From Adiantum capillus-veneris (lineage: Eukaryota; Streptophyta; Polypodiopsida; Polypodiales; Pteridaceae): a DNA stretch of 64,000 bases. Of this stretch, positions 22,940 to 34,860 are shown piece after piece. The notes under the pieces are model-generated. The model made no database searches and was not told where the DNA came from. It saw only the letters and a program-made list of their open reading frames with translations. Location: positions 152,053,057 to 152,117,056 of the forward strand of contig CM043952.1 in NCBI GenBank assembly GCA_014529385.2, given 5' to 3'. Positions within the stretch are counted from its first letter, which is position 1. Each line of letters starts with the position of its first letter. Made by a program: the position numbers and the translations under genes.

Positions 22940-24571
22940 TAACTCACATTATTAGTTTTAGGGGAAAAAATCTCAAGGCCAAGTACCACATCCTATAATG
23001 ATGTATTTTGGAGTGAAGAGGACACAAATGAGGACGAATCCAAATGATTCTATGCCAGAAGCAACCCAGAATCAAAAACTAGACAAGAGGAGTAAGAGAT
23101 ATAAGAGGTGAAAATATCAAGTGAATGTACATGCTAGGATAATGAAAAGAGATCCACCACAAAATGGCTTAGTTACGTGGGGGTTGGTGATGCTCATCAA
23201 AATTTGGTAGACAATTGGGGTGAATATCTCCGAAGTGTCATGTGTTGCCGTCTGTGAACCCTTGACCTTGCACAATTAGAGATTAAAGAGAAGCCAAAAA
23301 TGAGTCGTACTGTAAGAAGATGTCAAAATTGAGAGTTAGCTCAACAATAAAAGGAAGAAAAAATTCAAGCAAAGATCTTGGCACAAGAAGAGCACGTAGA
23401 CTTACATCATGCACCTGAACATTTTAAATCTTATACACTAGAGAGAGAAAATTTGTGTATTTCAAAGCCCAACGAAGGCCTACCGATGGAATTAGTGGAG
23501 TCTACAATGGCTTGGCGGTAGTTAAGGAGATAGAACTAGTAGAACAAAGAAGGAGTCTAAACTAGTTTTTATTGCTTAAGACCTTACTGAGACTAAAGAG
23601 GATGTACTTAAAGAGATTGTCAAAGAATTCAAGAATATATTTTCTTGGACATATTATGATATGAAGGGCATTCCACCCTTCGTGGTGCAACACACAACTC
23701 CCATTATTAGCATTGCTAAACCAGTCCAGCAACGACCCTATCCAATGAATCCTAAGTATGCAAAGATTGTTCAAGAAGAGATTGAAAAACTTATCCAATG
23801 TGGACTCATATACCCTATTGAACACTCATAATGGGTTTCTTGATAGTCATTGTGCCAAAAAATAATGGGAACTTAAAAGTGTGTCGACCTAAAGAAGGTT
23901 AATGCAGCCACTAGGAGAGATTATTATCCCTTGCCATATTCACAACAGGTGCTTGAAAGAGTTGTAGGCAAGGAAGCTTATAGCTTTTTAGATGGGTACT
24001 TTGGTTACAATCAAATCACAATTTTGCTGGAGGACCAAGCTAAAAGTTCTTTTATAACAGAATTTTGAGTGTTTCCATTTTTTGTTAGCCTTTGGCTTGA
24101 TAAATTCCCTTGCTACATTCCAACAATTAATAGACACTGTGTTCAAGGAATATTTTAGGGAGTTTTGTGAAGCATTCCTAGACAACCTTTGTGCTTATTC
24201 CTCTTGGGATAAACATCCATCATGTTTACAAAAAGTGGTTGAAAGGTGCAAATTGTATCGCATCTCATTGAACCCTTTTGAATGTCAATTCTAGGTTAGA
24301 CATGGAGTCATTTTAGGGCATATAGTGACCAAGAATGGGATTTCCACAATGAGAGAAAAATTAAAGCCATTTCTGATTTTCCACCACCTACAAAATATAA
24401 GGGAGCTCAAAGATTCATGGGCCATGTTGGTTATTATCAACAGTTTATTTTAAACTTTGTAGAGATAGCTTGTCCATTGTAAAAGCTTCTTATCAAGTTT
24501 CAGTGGACCAAGGAGTGAGACCATGCTTATGAGTTATTAAAAAGGCCATGACAAGTGCCCCAATCCTAGGA
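22940..24571 (+). pseudogene. Family D-type spacer and reverse transcriptase remnant
   Basis: Near 23080 the plus strand encodes LDKRSKRYKR and NVHARIMKRD, matching the spacer of family D copy 1 (1300-1350, minus). From about 23570 a non-chromoviral RT follows across several stops and frame changes: FSWTYYDMKGIPPFVVQHTT, MNPKYAKIVQEEIEKL, KVNAATRRDYYPLPY, FLDGYFGYNQI, GLINSLATFQQLIDTVF and FLDNLCAYSS. The YxDD box is FLDN, so a catalytic Asp is lost. The block ends SAPILG at the CCTAGGA junction (24565-24571). Its continuation resumes at 28353 after a 3.78-kb insertion. Confidence 0.8.
24565..24571. repeat. Target-site duplication CCTAGGA, left copy
   Basis: CCTAGGA occurs here and at 28353-28359. 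Joining the flanks at this heptamer restores an uninterrupted RT/RNase H protein context (SAPILG on the left, VPDWNVIFHVHIDAS on the right), so it marks the insertion site. Confidence 0.75.
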
Positions 24572-24598
24572 TTGGAGTCAGGTCTTCAAGCAAGCTCA

Positions 24599-24640
24599 AT
24601 GGGAGCGAGCTTTGGAGTGAGTTTTTTTTTTTTTAGGACC
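24599..24640 (+). repeat. Terminal inverted repeat, left arm
   Basis: GGGAGCGAGCTTTGGAGTGAG followed by a T-run of 14. The reverse complement of 28309-28342 reads TGGAGCGAGCTTTTGAGCGAG plus a T-run, a close match. Confidence 0.6.
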
Positions 24641-24865
24641 GCCGTCCCTACCTCCTCTCACCGCCCATGTGCTTCCTCCTCTTCCCTTGCTCCTCCTCCT
24701 CAGCCTCCTCCTCCAACATCCTCCCTCTCCTCCACCTCCTTTCTCCATCTACTCCTATAACTTCCTTCCCTTCTTCCATCTTGTCCTCCACCAACCCCCC
24801 TCCCTTCCTCAAGGTCCTCCACTCCCTTTTTCCTCTCTCTTTTCCTATCACTCTATACCCCTGTC

Positions 24866-24966
<101 letters not shown>

Positions 24967-25021
24967 CGTCCCACCCCCTGTCACCCCTCTCTCCCCTTGT
25001 CTTCCCCCTCCCTCTCCCTGG

Positions 25022-25094
<73 letters not shown>

Positions 25095-25468
25095 CCCCCC
25101 CCCCCCCTTTGACATGGATAGATTACCCCCTTTTCAAGTATTCACTAGACGCACCCTCCTTGTCTCTCACACACACCGAGATCACTTAGCTCATCAGATA
25201 GGACTTGATTCAGTTAGACACTAAGAGGACATGGATATATCATATGTGTGTGTGCAAGATGGCTTTCTACAGAGAGCATCTCCTTGAGCTTACAGAGGAT
25301 GGTTTTGTGACCAGACCTACCTACATGAACACTCATCTATCCCATGGATTACGATTTGTTATTGGACATATGCGCACATCATCACATCAATTAGAGGATT
25401 GTGACTTGAAGATTTAGAGGAGTACCATCAGAGGCTAGGGTTGAGAGATACCAAGATGTGGGGGGGTG

Positions 25469-25523
<55 letters not shown>

Positions 25524-25605
25524 CAGGAGGCAAAGAGAGAGAGGGAAGATATAGAGGGAGAGAAAGAGAGAGAGAGAGAGGGGGGGGGGGGGGGGGGGGG
25601 GCTTA

Positions 25606-25745
25606 CATCAACACTCATCTATCCTATGGATTACGATGTGTTATTGGACAGATGCGCACATCATCACATCAATTAGAGATTGAGGCTGACAGATTTAGAG
25701 GAGTATCAACACAAGCTAGGGTTGAGAGAGAGCAAGGTGTGGCAC

Positions 25746-25797
<52 letters not shown>

Positions 25798-26032
25798 GGA
25801 GGGGTTTAGAAATTGTGAGCGGGAGAGAGGGGAGGGGTGGGATGCCTTCTTTTTTTTTCTTTTTAAGAGGGAGAGAGTGGGGGGGAAGGGGGTGCCTTAG
25901 GAACAAAAAACAAAAAAAAACCCCTTCCCCCCCCCCACTCTCTCCCTCTTTTAAAGGAAAAAAAAAAGAAGGCATCCCCCATCCCCTCTCTCCCTCTCAC
26001 AATTTCTAAACCACCCCCCCCCTCGGGGCCCA

Positions 26033-26104
<72 letters not shown>

Positions 26105-26245
26105 ACACCTTGCTCTCTCTCAACCCTAGCTTGTGTTGGTACTCCTCTAAATCTGCCAGCCTCAATCTCTAATTGATGTGATGATGTGCGCATCTATCAA
26201 TAACACATCGTAATCCATGGGTCCATGGGATAGATGAGTGTTCAT
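25606..26245. repeat. Large inverted repeat (arms about 300 bp)
   Basis: The left arm 25606-25905 and right arm 25918-26245 are near reverse complements: ATCAACACTCATCTATCC unit, GA tract, a TTTAGAAATTGTGAG segment, and a G-rich/T-rich end, with the centre near 25912. The folded structure would be a hairpin of roughly 300 bp. A further copy of the unit lies at 25320-25450 (plus) and one at 26685-26830 (minus), making four copies, two in each orientation. Confidence 0.75.
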
Positions 26246-26256
26246 GTACCCTCCCC

Positions 26257-26542
<286 letters not shown>

Positions 26543-26631
26543 CTATTGCTTTGGCTTGGGGTTTTTCTTTTTTTTCCTAAGGCACCTCCTTCCCCCCCAC
26601 TCTCTCCCTCTCTCAAAGAAAAAAAGGCATC

Positions 26632-26674
<43 letters not shown>

Positions 26675-27041
26675 CCCCCCCCCGCCACACCTCACTCTCT
26701 CTCAACCCTAGGCTCTGTTGGTACTCCTCTATATCTGTCAGCCTCAATCTCTAACTGATGTGATGATGTGCACATCTGTCCAATAACACATCATAATCCA
26801 TGGGATGATGAGTGTTCATTTAGCCGGGTCTGGTCACAAAACCATCCTCTGTAATCTCAAGAAGATTCTCTCTGTAGAAAAACCTCTTTGTGCCAAGCAC
26901 AACCATAGACTGTATCCATGTCCTCCTAGTGTCTAGCTGAATCAAGTCCTCTCTGATGAGCTGAGTGATCTCGGTTCGTGTGAGAGACAAAGAGGGTGTC
27001 TCCAGTGAACACATGGAAAGGGGGTAATCTATCCATGTCAA

Positions 27042-27100
<59 letters not shown>
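27042..27100. repeat. (GA)n followed by G36 homopolymer
   Basis: About 12 GA units followed by 36 consecutive G (27065-27100). Potential G-quadruplex or triplex; the length may be affected by sequencing or assembly. Confidence 0.85.
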
Positions 27101-27102
<2 letters not shown>

Positions 27103-27139
27103 AACAGAGAGAGGGAAGATATGGAGGAAGGGAAAGAAG

Positions 27140-27674
27140 AAGAAGAAGAAGAAGAGGATTTTAACGTCATAGGAAACTATCCCAAGAGACCTCAACGACG
27201 GGAGTTGAACTCAAGACTTGTTATTCAAGAGGCAAATGACATAACGAATCTACCACACCTGGGTGATAGAAAGGTTATACTGTTTTCCTCTTTTTATTTA
27301 ACACACACCCACACACACATCTGAGAAGAAGAGGATTTCAACATCGTAGGAAACTATCCCAAGAGACCTCAAAGATAGGGCAATTGAACTCAAGACCTGT
27401 TATTTAAGTGGGAAACGGCATAACCAATCTACCACACTTGGGTGATAGAAAGGCTATACCATTTTCCTCTTTTTATTAGCGTGTGTGTGCGTGCACGTGC
27501 AAACACACACCCAAGAGACATAGAGAGAGACCTCAAAGATAGGGCAATTGAACTCAAGACTTGTTATTGAAGAGGGAAACGGCATAACCAATCTACCACA
27601 CTTGGGTGATAGAAAGGCTATACCATTTTCCTCTTTTTATTAGCTTGTGTGTGCGCGCACGCGCACACACACAC

Positions 27675-27721
<47 letters not shown>

Positions 27722-27860
27722 CAAAGATAGGACAATTGAACTCAAGACCTGTTATTCAAGAGGGAAACGGCATAACCAATCTACCACACTTGGGTGATAG
27801 AAAGGCTATACCATTTTCCTCTTTTTATTAGCGTGTGTGTGCGTTCACGCGCACACACAC
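27140..27860 (-). repeat. Four-unit tandem repeat, possibly tRNA-derived (SINE-like)
   Basis: Four units of about 165-190 bp start near 27185, 27361, 27526 and 27714. They share ACCTCAAAGATAGGGCAATT, a central GGGAAACGGCATAACCAATC and a 3' CTTTTTATTA followed by (GT)n or (CA)n. On the minus strand GTGTGGTAGATTGGTTATG resembles a pol III A box and GGTCTTGAGTTCAATTGCC a B box, at a tRNA-like distance. The SINE interpretation is inference; the tandem repeat is plain. Confidence 0.5.
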
Positions 27861-27869
27861 CCAAGAGAC

Positions 27870-27925
<56 letters not shown>

Positions 27926-27982
27926 GGAGGGTATGGGGAGAGAAAGATGAGGGATGGAGAGATAAGCGAGAGGGGAGGGGTC

Positions 27983-28023
<41 letters not shown>
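27677..28023. repeat. Three (GA)n microsatellites
   Basis: GA tracts at about 27677-27718, 27873-27922 and 27985-28023, embedded in purine-rich sequence near the right end of the insertion. A short (GA)n and a (CA)n follow near 28062-28125. Confidence 0.9.
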
Positions 28024-28029
<6 letters not shown>

Positions 28030-28308
28030 GGAAGTAGAGGGGATGGGTTAGAGAGATCATGAGAGAGAGAGAGAGAGAGGAGGGGGGGGGAGAGGGTAGG
28101 GGCTCAAACACACACACACACACACAAAAAAGGAGGAGGAGGTTATTGGCTACTCCACTGGAGGGAGGGGAAGCAATGGACTATGGTTGTAGGACTAGGG
28201 GCGGCACATGGTGGTAGTAAGCTAGCACCACTAACCACCATTGGTGGGCTAAGTTGGTGGTGGCAATGGGTGCTAAGGGGTGGCAATGGGAGGTAGCGGT
28301 GGTGGGAT

Positions 28309-28342
28309 GAAAAAAAAAAAGCTCGCTCAAAAGCTCGCTCCA
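28309..28342 (-). repeat. Terminal inverted repeat, right arm
   Basis: An A-run followed by GCTCGCTCAAAAGCTCGCTC, the inverted partner of the segment at 24599-24640. Confidence 0.6.
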
Positions 28343-28352
28343 TAACCGTCCC

Positions 28353-28880
28353 CCTAGGAGTGCCCGATTGGAATGTAATTTTCCATGTGCATATTGATGC
28401 ATCAAACTTTGCTATTGACTGTGTTCTAACTCAACCAAGAGAACATAAATTGGTCTACCCTATTTTCTTTGCAAGTCACCTATTAAATGATGGCCATATG
28501 AACTACACCACAACAAAGCGAGAAGGTTTAGCTGTCATCCTCTTCTACACTTAATGAGAGGTATCTTCTTTACTTTTCTCAAGTGTTTCACATGATCTGC
28601 CATGTGCTTACCTCTGAATGGTATTTGGTTGCTAAAATAGCATGTGAGGAAATTTTTGAGGAATTATAATGTTTGATACGTCTATTGACCACGAGTGATC
28701 CCTACTTGGTAGAGAACGTCTCCTCAATTGCATAAGCTTATCCTTTTGAGCAAGATGAATATCCACACCTTGTGAAATTCTTAGTAAACCTATGTGTATG
28801 TGATGATGAGGAAGATTTATCAAATTCCACATATGAAATCCGTTGTCTCACTGAGGATGACTTTATTTACCTTTAAGACG
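28353..28880 (+). pseudogene. Family D-type RNase H remnant (continues the RT at 24571)
   Basis: Directly at the right CCTAGGA repeat the plus strand encodes VPDWNVIFHVHIDASNF, then VLTQPREHKLVYPIFFASHLL and YTTTKREGLAVILFYT, the core of Ty3-type RNase H with its first Asp and the Glu of REGLA. A TAA stops it at 28553. Further pieces, EEIFEEL and YLVENVSSIA then EYPHLVKFLVNLCV, continue to about 28880 in shifted frames. Together with 22940-24571 it was one coding region before the insertion. Confidence 0.8.
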
Positions 28881-29503
28881 ACAAGGATAGAGGTTTAGCC
28901 TTAGGGCTCTACTAGCCAATCTATACAATATCCTCTTCCCTTGATCTTGTAGTGTGGTGTAGATAGATAGGTAAGAGTTCTATATTTTGTTTAGTGTTGT
29001 TCAATAAATGGTTAATGCCTTCTCCCACATTGATGAGCCTCCTAGAGGTATGTAGTATTTCTTGCTAATGTGTACATGAGGAGGTTACAGTAGCTCAACT
29101 TTTTAGCATCAGATGGTCCTTGGCATGTCCACAAAAAAACACATCAAAGAATTGCAGCCAACAAAAAAACAAGTGTTTCTTCTCCATTACTGTCACTTTA
29201 CTAATTTTTATAGCATTCATGCCTGTCTATTTCAAGAGTAATCAATAACAAAGTCTCTAACATACTTGCTTGAGTCTTCTACCTTAAATTAAATATAGTT
29301 TTACCTCATAGTCCTTGTCTAGGTTTGTTAATCAAGAGTTCCAGTTGAGCTAGTTCAACCAAGGTAGAGCATTAGAGATCTTCTCGTAATACTATAGGAG
29401 ATGCCTCCTAAATCTCAGTGGTTACTTTAGCTCTTAATCCAATAGTATAAATCATTACATGCATTGTGTCAGTGCCCACTAAAAATAATTGTAGTCCCAC
29501 TAG

Positions 29504-29507
<4 letters not shown>
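28881..29507. other. No recognisable feature
   Basis: About 620 bp of AT-leaning sequence with no coding motif, repeat or structure that I can support. Confidence 0.4.

Positions 29508-29561
<54 letters not shown>
29508..29561. repeat. (GA)n microsatellite
   Basis: About 27 GA units. The open frames across it are translations of the repeat and are not genes. Confidence 0.95.
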
Positions 29562-29562
<1 letters not shown>

Positions 29563-29756
29563 ATAGGTGATCGAGGAGGACGGGCAGCATCAGTGGCTTC
29601 TTTCTCTTGGAGCATTCAAGCTTCCCTTAGCAACAACAACGTAGGAGGTGAGAGACACATTGTCTATTTTGTCTGTTGTTTTATAAGAGCTTGTATGTGC
29701 ATCAGTTGTGTGCTTGCAGCCCCTGTGGCTTGCACACGGCATTTAGCAAGGTCCCT

Positions 29757-30390
29757 CTAGTTGAGACCATTGATGGGAAGATATTTGCTACCGATGAGTA
29801 TAGTAGAGATGTTAAATAATCCTTTCAAAAAAGCAAAGAAACTATATCCATCACACAACAAAAGCAAAATGTTGTTGCCGATAAGCATAGATGAGCCTTG
29901 ATCTTTAAAGAATATGATTGGATATTACTCAAGTTTCCAAAAGCACGTCTAAACCACACTACAAGCAAGAGAACATGGGGACGCCTGGCGGGTCATGAAA
30001 ATTATTATGCTAATTTAGCAAGAAGATATTATGGCCCATTTCAAAATCTTAAGCCTATCAATGAAACTGCTTATAGGTTAAGGTTACCAAGTACCTCGCT
30101 CATTCATAATGTGTTTCATGTGAGCCTCTTAAAACCTTATAAGGGCAAGCACCCAAAGAGCCAGTAATAATTGAAGAACCACTTGAGTTTGAGGGTCAAG
30201 AAGAGATTTGGAAGGCAGAGAGCATTCTATGACTTGAAGACAAGGTTTTACAAAGTGGTAAACTATCCAATGATATCTTGTCAAATTTAAGAATTTTATC
30301 CTTTTGAAGTTGCAACATGGATGGAAGACATCCACCTAAAGGATAATGTAAACCTTCTAAATACTTACAATGACCCCTGTCAAAGGTAAG
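29757..30390 (+). pseudogene. Chromovirus integrase C-terminus and decayed chromodomain
   Basis: DGKIFATDEYSRDVK, KNVVADKHR-like, WILLKFPKARLNHTT, YYANLARRYYGPFQNLKPIN and LIHNVFHVSLLKPYKG match residues near the end of the chromovirus C integrase, with stops at two places upstream of the 89-codon frame 29898-30167. The chromodomain equivalent (30190-30370) is recognisable only in mixed frames (ESIL, EDKVL, WMEDIHLKDNVNLLN). It is a second, older copy of family C, truncated at its 5' end. Confidence 0.8.
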
Positions 30391-32397
30391 TATCAGGTAT
30401 GAAAAAGTATATTTTATAAACAATTTTGTCTTGTTTTGATCCTAATATTTCTTTTAGATGTTCATAAGTTTTAAGTGTATGCATACCGTAAATAAGGCTT
30501 ACGGTAGCTTGATCTCTCAAGCATCTAGTAGACCTTGCCAATCTACTACAAAATATGAGTAGGGCTTAGTAAGACATGCTTATGACAGCTAAGCCTTCCA
30601 AGCACCAAGTGGATTTAATCACCAATGTGGAAGAATTTCAACGGGTAAAAAGGGGTCCTCTACCCAAAGCAATAGGACTAGCTATGACTTTATTTTCCCT
30701 ATCCCATAGTCGAGAACTACTAAGATTTCAAGGGAGAGGTAATGTTATGAATAGTAATTTCCAACCTTATAAAAGTATTTTCCAGCTTAAAGTGGCCACT
30801 CAAGTCCAAGAAAAATAAAAAAGAACAAGTGAAATCGATTAAGTTGTAATGGACCAATAGGTTAAGGGGCTTGGGACCAAAAGGGGAAAAGTTCATAAAA
30901 GAGCAAGGGTAATTGTTAACTAGTCATCTCAGTCTCATAAAGGAGATGACCGAGAGTATGACCGAGAGCAATTATCAAAGTCTAAAACTAGAAAGTGGTT
31001 GTGCTAAGCTCAAGTCATTAGAATAACTCTTAGGCTCCAAGTATGAATTTTGGGAAGCCTTAGGGTGAAATTCTAACGTGCCACAAATTGTCTAAATTTA
31101 GCAGATCCAAGTTTAGCAAGGTTTGAAAGTAGCTTGGCAAAACCTCCAAAGCATTGTGCTAAGGTTTTGCACGGTTGGTGAAAGATTTAAAGCCCAAAGG
31201 GTGAGTTTTATTTTTACCAAATTTTATCCTAATTTAGAAGGTCCTAATTAGCAGGTAGGTTGTAGCCCTAGGTCAGCTTCATAAGCCTCCAAGGTTTATG
31301 CAAAGGTCTTGCACCCGAGCTAATTAATAAGCAATTAAGTTGATGGTTTTCACTAAATGAAAGAGAAAATATAGCCTAACGTTAGATCATCCCTTCCTCA
31401 TTTAGTAAGTTGACTCTAGTGTTGGTTTATTAGGCTTGGTTAGGCCACATGCCCAAAGTAGCACACACTTTCTTTGTGTGAACTTAACAAGTGTGTGTGA
31501 GTGTGAGGAATCTCAAATCTAGAGTGAGATTCTCCAAGCAATCCCTAAAACGGGCAAGAGTGGCCAAGGCACACTATACAAAACAAAAACCAAACAGGAT
31601 TTTTTAGGTGACTTCAAGCACAACCAAAAAAAAACTAAAACAAGATTACACCTAATTTTAATGGTGAAACGGCCACAAATTTTTGACAAAAGAAACCCCT
31701 TAATGAACAAGGATTTGGTAGCATGTTTCCTTTGATGGGCTAGAAAAATTGGAACCCATACAATGACATGTTGATATTCCTCTTCTTGGAACTAGTTTCC
31801 TCAGATATTGGAAGGTCATTTCTACAACCATTGATCCTTGTTGGGAATAGTCGCACCATGATTCCAATGGATATAAACCTCCTATTCCTACCTCCCTACA
31901 TGTAGGACCACAAAACTTACACTAAAAGAGTACGGTTGTTGCCACTCAAACAAATATCATGAATAAGGAGAGTCTGGGAGCTTGAGCTTCTCTTCACTTT
32001 TTCTTCTTCTTCTTCTCCTCTCTCTTGCTCTACCTCAAGTTATTTTGGGTCGATGTATAATAGCATACTATGCATTTTAAGTTACTCTAGAGAAAATGGT
32101 GGAAACTTGAAAATAGTTATATTCTTGCAATGAGGCTATTCTTTTGAGAAAATCCACATCATGGTATATATTAAAAATTGGATCACACCATCATAGGTAG
32201 CCTTCTATTGGGGGGGTTAGTGATGTTGCCAAAGGTGGTGGCGACAAACGTGTCAAGGGAGGTGGGAATGGTGGTGGGGGATTATAAAGAGTGCTTTGAA
32301 AGAAGAGTACGCAAGGTTCATAAAGCTATGAACAATTTTCTTATGACAACTTTGTCCACATGCTAGTTCTCTTTCACCTACCCATATCAATAGAAAT
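30391..32397. other. Non-coding stretch, partly family C 3' sequence
   Basis: 30440-30680 resembles 22590-22800 downstream of the other chromovirus integrase. Beyond that, text such as GTGTGTGTGAGTGTGAGG near 31490 suggests old LTR-like sequence, but no boundary, PBS or coding motif is clear. Confidence 0.35.
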
Positions 32398-33290
32398 CTA
32401 GGTTTAGTGTAATTCCACCTGCAAATTTTGAGATTTATCTTCAAATTCAAAGTAGAAGTGAATAAACCTACAAACTTTAGAGAAATTTAGTGTAAAAACC
32501 TTCTCTTAGATTTTCCATGTTTATATGAGCACAGCTCATATAAACAGCTCAAAGTTCCTAGACTGCTTGGGGTTCTTAGTCTACTGATTTGTCCGTCATG
32601 CCCCAGATTACTCACCCAACATGTGATGCCCCTATGCTGAATACATTTCTTAGAGCCATGGTGTATGATTGTCATTGTACTCCTTTGAAATTCTTTTCCT
32701 AATGCGGGTTATCCCTCCATTTTTGTTTGTACTCTATCTATTGTTTGGGAGTTGTATGTCCAACAATGCCTCATAGCATTTCGAATGGATGGTAGTCTAG
32801 CATTGCATCTGTCCTCTTGCAGAATGATGTGGCGGAAGCATTGGTCCTCAGCACCCCATAAGGTAACCCCCTCCAAGGGGTAACTGGGAGGTTGGTTGTG
32901 CTACAACAAACAACATTGTGCCACGTTGAGACAACTATGTTGGGTAGGAAAGGTAAATCTCAGGGTCCCTAATCATTGACAAATTTGATTTTGAAGGAAT
33001 AGGAAACTCACAATAGATGAGGCAAGAATGTATAAACAAAACCCTTCAAAAAATATCTTTGAAAGAGACGCAAACTCTTTCACGTACGAGCAGGGACCAG
33101 TGCTCGAAAATAACTGTGTTCTGAAAACTTGGAAAACCTATCTATGAGAATTTTAGTGATAAACTGATTAAAATTGAAGGTTTTACACCAAATGATGCTA
33201 AATTTCTCTTAATTTTGTAGGTTTTCTCACTTTCAAATTTAAAATTGAGGTAAATCTCAAAATTTGCAGGTGTGATTACACTAAACCTAG
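32398..33290. mobile_element. 893-bp foldback (TIR) element
   Basis: The left arm 32398-32503 begins CTAGGTTTAGTGTAATTCCA and the right arm 33176-33290 is its reverse complement, ending ACACTAAACCTAG. The arms run roughly 106-115 bp with scattered differences. The 670-bp interior has no transposase and holds a perfect short hairpin at 32519-32545. It is likely a non-autonomous DNA element. No target-site duplication could be fixed. Confidence 0.7.
32519..32545. repeat. Perfect 12-bp hairpin with 3-nt loop
   Basis: GTTTATATGAGC and its exact reverse complement GCTCATATAAAC are separated by ACA, within the foldback element. Confidence 0.9.
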
Positions 33291-33299
33291 TTTTTTTTT

Positions 33300-33427
33300 C
33301 AATCCCTCCCCCTCTCTTTCTCTCTCCTCGCTCTCTCTCAATCTCTTTTTAAAAAAGTCTTTGAAAGACCTCGCGCCAACATGAACTTTTATTTTAAAGA
33401 CATTGAGAGAGATGGAGGGGGGGGGGG

Positions 33428-33520
<93 letters not shown>
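33300..33520. repeat. (CT)-hairpin-(GA) microsatellite foldback
   Basis: A CT-rich segment with CTCTCTCAATCTCTTTTTAAA and its inverted partner TTTAAAGACATTGAGAGAG surround a 40-bp loop, continuing into a G-run (33417-33430) and (GA)45 (33431-33520). The ORFs across it are translated repeat. Confidence 0.7.
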
Positions 33521-33523
<3 letters not shown>

Positions 33524-34213
33524 GGGATCGTATATGGGCGAGGGAAGGCTGGAAAAGGGAAGAGGCTGAGGAGGTGGAGATCGTGCATGCTGTAGGATCA
33601 ACATATCTATGCTGATGTGCGTCACGCGACCTTGTACTCTGTCACAAGTAGAGATTCTACATGTTGACGCAACCCGGCCTAATCTCTTGTCGCACCATCA
33701 TCTTTGGTGTTGCGGCTTGAGTAGGTTTTTCCCAACCCAATTAAGCATCTAGTGTGAAGAATCATGGTGGTTGTTGGACTAAGCGAGGCAAGGGAGGGAG
33801 AGCACGCGCTCCTTCAAGGCAAGAGTTCATAATTTCTCTTGGGGACGGGTAGAGGCAACAAAAGGAGACCTCCAAAGAGGTGCAGCTACTAAATCGCACT
33901 TCTCTCTCTCCTCGTCGGCTAGATCTTTAAGGTCTCTTGGGATAGTTTTTTATTACGTTAAAACTCTCTTCTTCTTCTTCTTTTTCCCTTTGGAAACAAC
34001 ATAAAAGACATAGTAGCAATCTTGGCAAAAATAACCAATAGTCAAAGAAAGAGATGGGGGAAAATTGCAAAATGCAAACTCTTTTAGGCTTGCAATAGTC
34101 ATACTTTCAAGAGTAAAGCAAAAAATGTATCTCATTACACAAGCTCAAAGGTCCAAGGTTTCTATTTAAGTACTATCAAGTCACAGCTCCTTAGCTAAAT
34201 CTTGCTATGTCGC
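33521..34213. other. No recognisable gene; includes possible 3' untranslated part of the eL19 pseudogene
   Basis: No coding motif to about 34060. The part just left of 34213 is the minus-strand region downstream of the eL19 stop codon and may be copied 3' untranslated sequence. Confidence 0.35.
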
Positions 34214-34800
34214 TCACTTCTTGGACTTCTTGGTGGCCTTAGGGGCAGCTGCAGGGATGCTTCACTACTCAATCCCTATGCCAAGCGCTCTTTCCTTCTA
34301 GAAATTTTTCGCTCGTTGATAGATTTTCCCTTAGCTCTACGGGCTTCCAACTCATCAGATAGTGTCTTCTCACAAGCCTTCTCATCTTTAGACTTCCATG
34401 AGCATGCGCTTATTTATGAACACGTTACCCTTGACCTTCATATACATATCATGGTACATATGCTTGTCAATCTTCTTAGCTTCCCGGTACTTTCTTAGCA
34501 ACCAATGAAGTACCCGAATCCGCCTCAACCAGAGAACTTTAGAGGGTAGCCTAGTCTCTCTAATACCCCGCCTCTTACCATATCTTGAATGATAGCCTTT
34601 CCTTTTAGCCTCCGAAGCACGCTTTTCTCTTGCCCGCGAGGGTATCTTGGTTGGTTTTTGAATCACAAAACCATCCTTGACCATCTTTCTGATATTTTGC
34701 CTTGAATTGGCCAAGAGATTTTGTTGACCTCATTGGGATCGAGCCAGACATTGATACCCACCTCCACACAACAAAACCACCAAGAAGCATAGCACCCTTA
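34214..34800 (-). pseudogene. RPL19: Ribosomal protein eL19 (RPL19) pseudogene, probably processed
   Basis: eL19 is a component of the large cytosolic ribosomal subunit. The minus strand encodes [12 protein letters not shown] (near 34749), then after a one-base shift [59 protein letters not shown] and [21 protein letters not shown] stop interrupts at the LMEV position (34388). A second frame continues [20 protein letters not shown] and the end PAAAPKATKKSKK with its stop at 34214. About 180 codons are traceable without introns, suggesting a retrocopy. The N-terminal 20 or so residues are poorly preserved. It cannot make a full protein. Confidence 0.85.
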
Positions 34801-34860
34801 GCAACTCCATGTGAGCATCCGACCAACCTAACCCTCCTTTCCCCTTGCACCTCGCATGGA

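Noticed and set aside
27140-27860. Functional tRNA genes
   Set aside because: A-box and B-box resemblance only; no acceptor stem or clean anticodon stem-loop could be folded by eye.
33381-33625. Arg-Glu and Ser-Leu repeat proteins on both strands
   Set aside because: Translated (GA)n/(CT)n tract.
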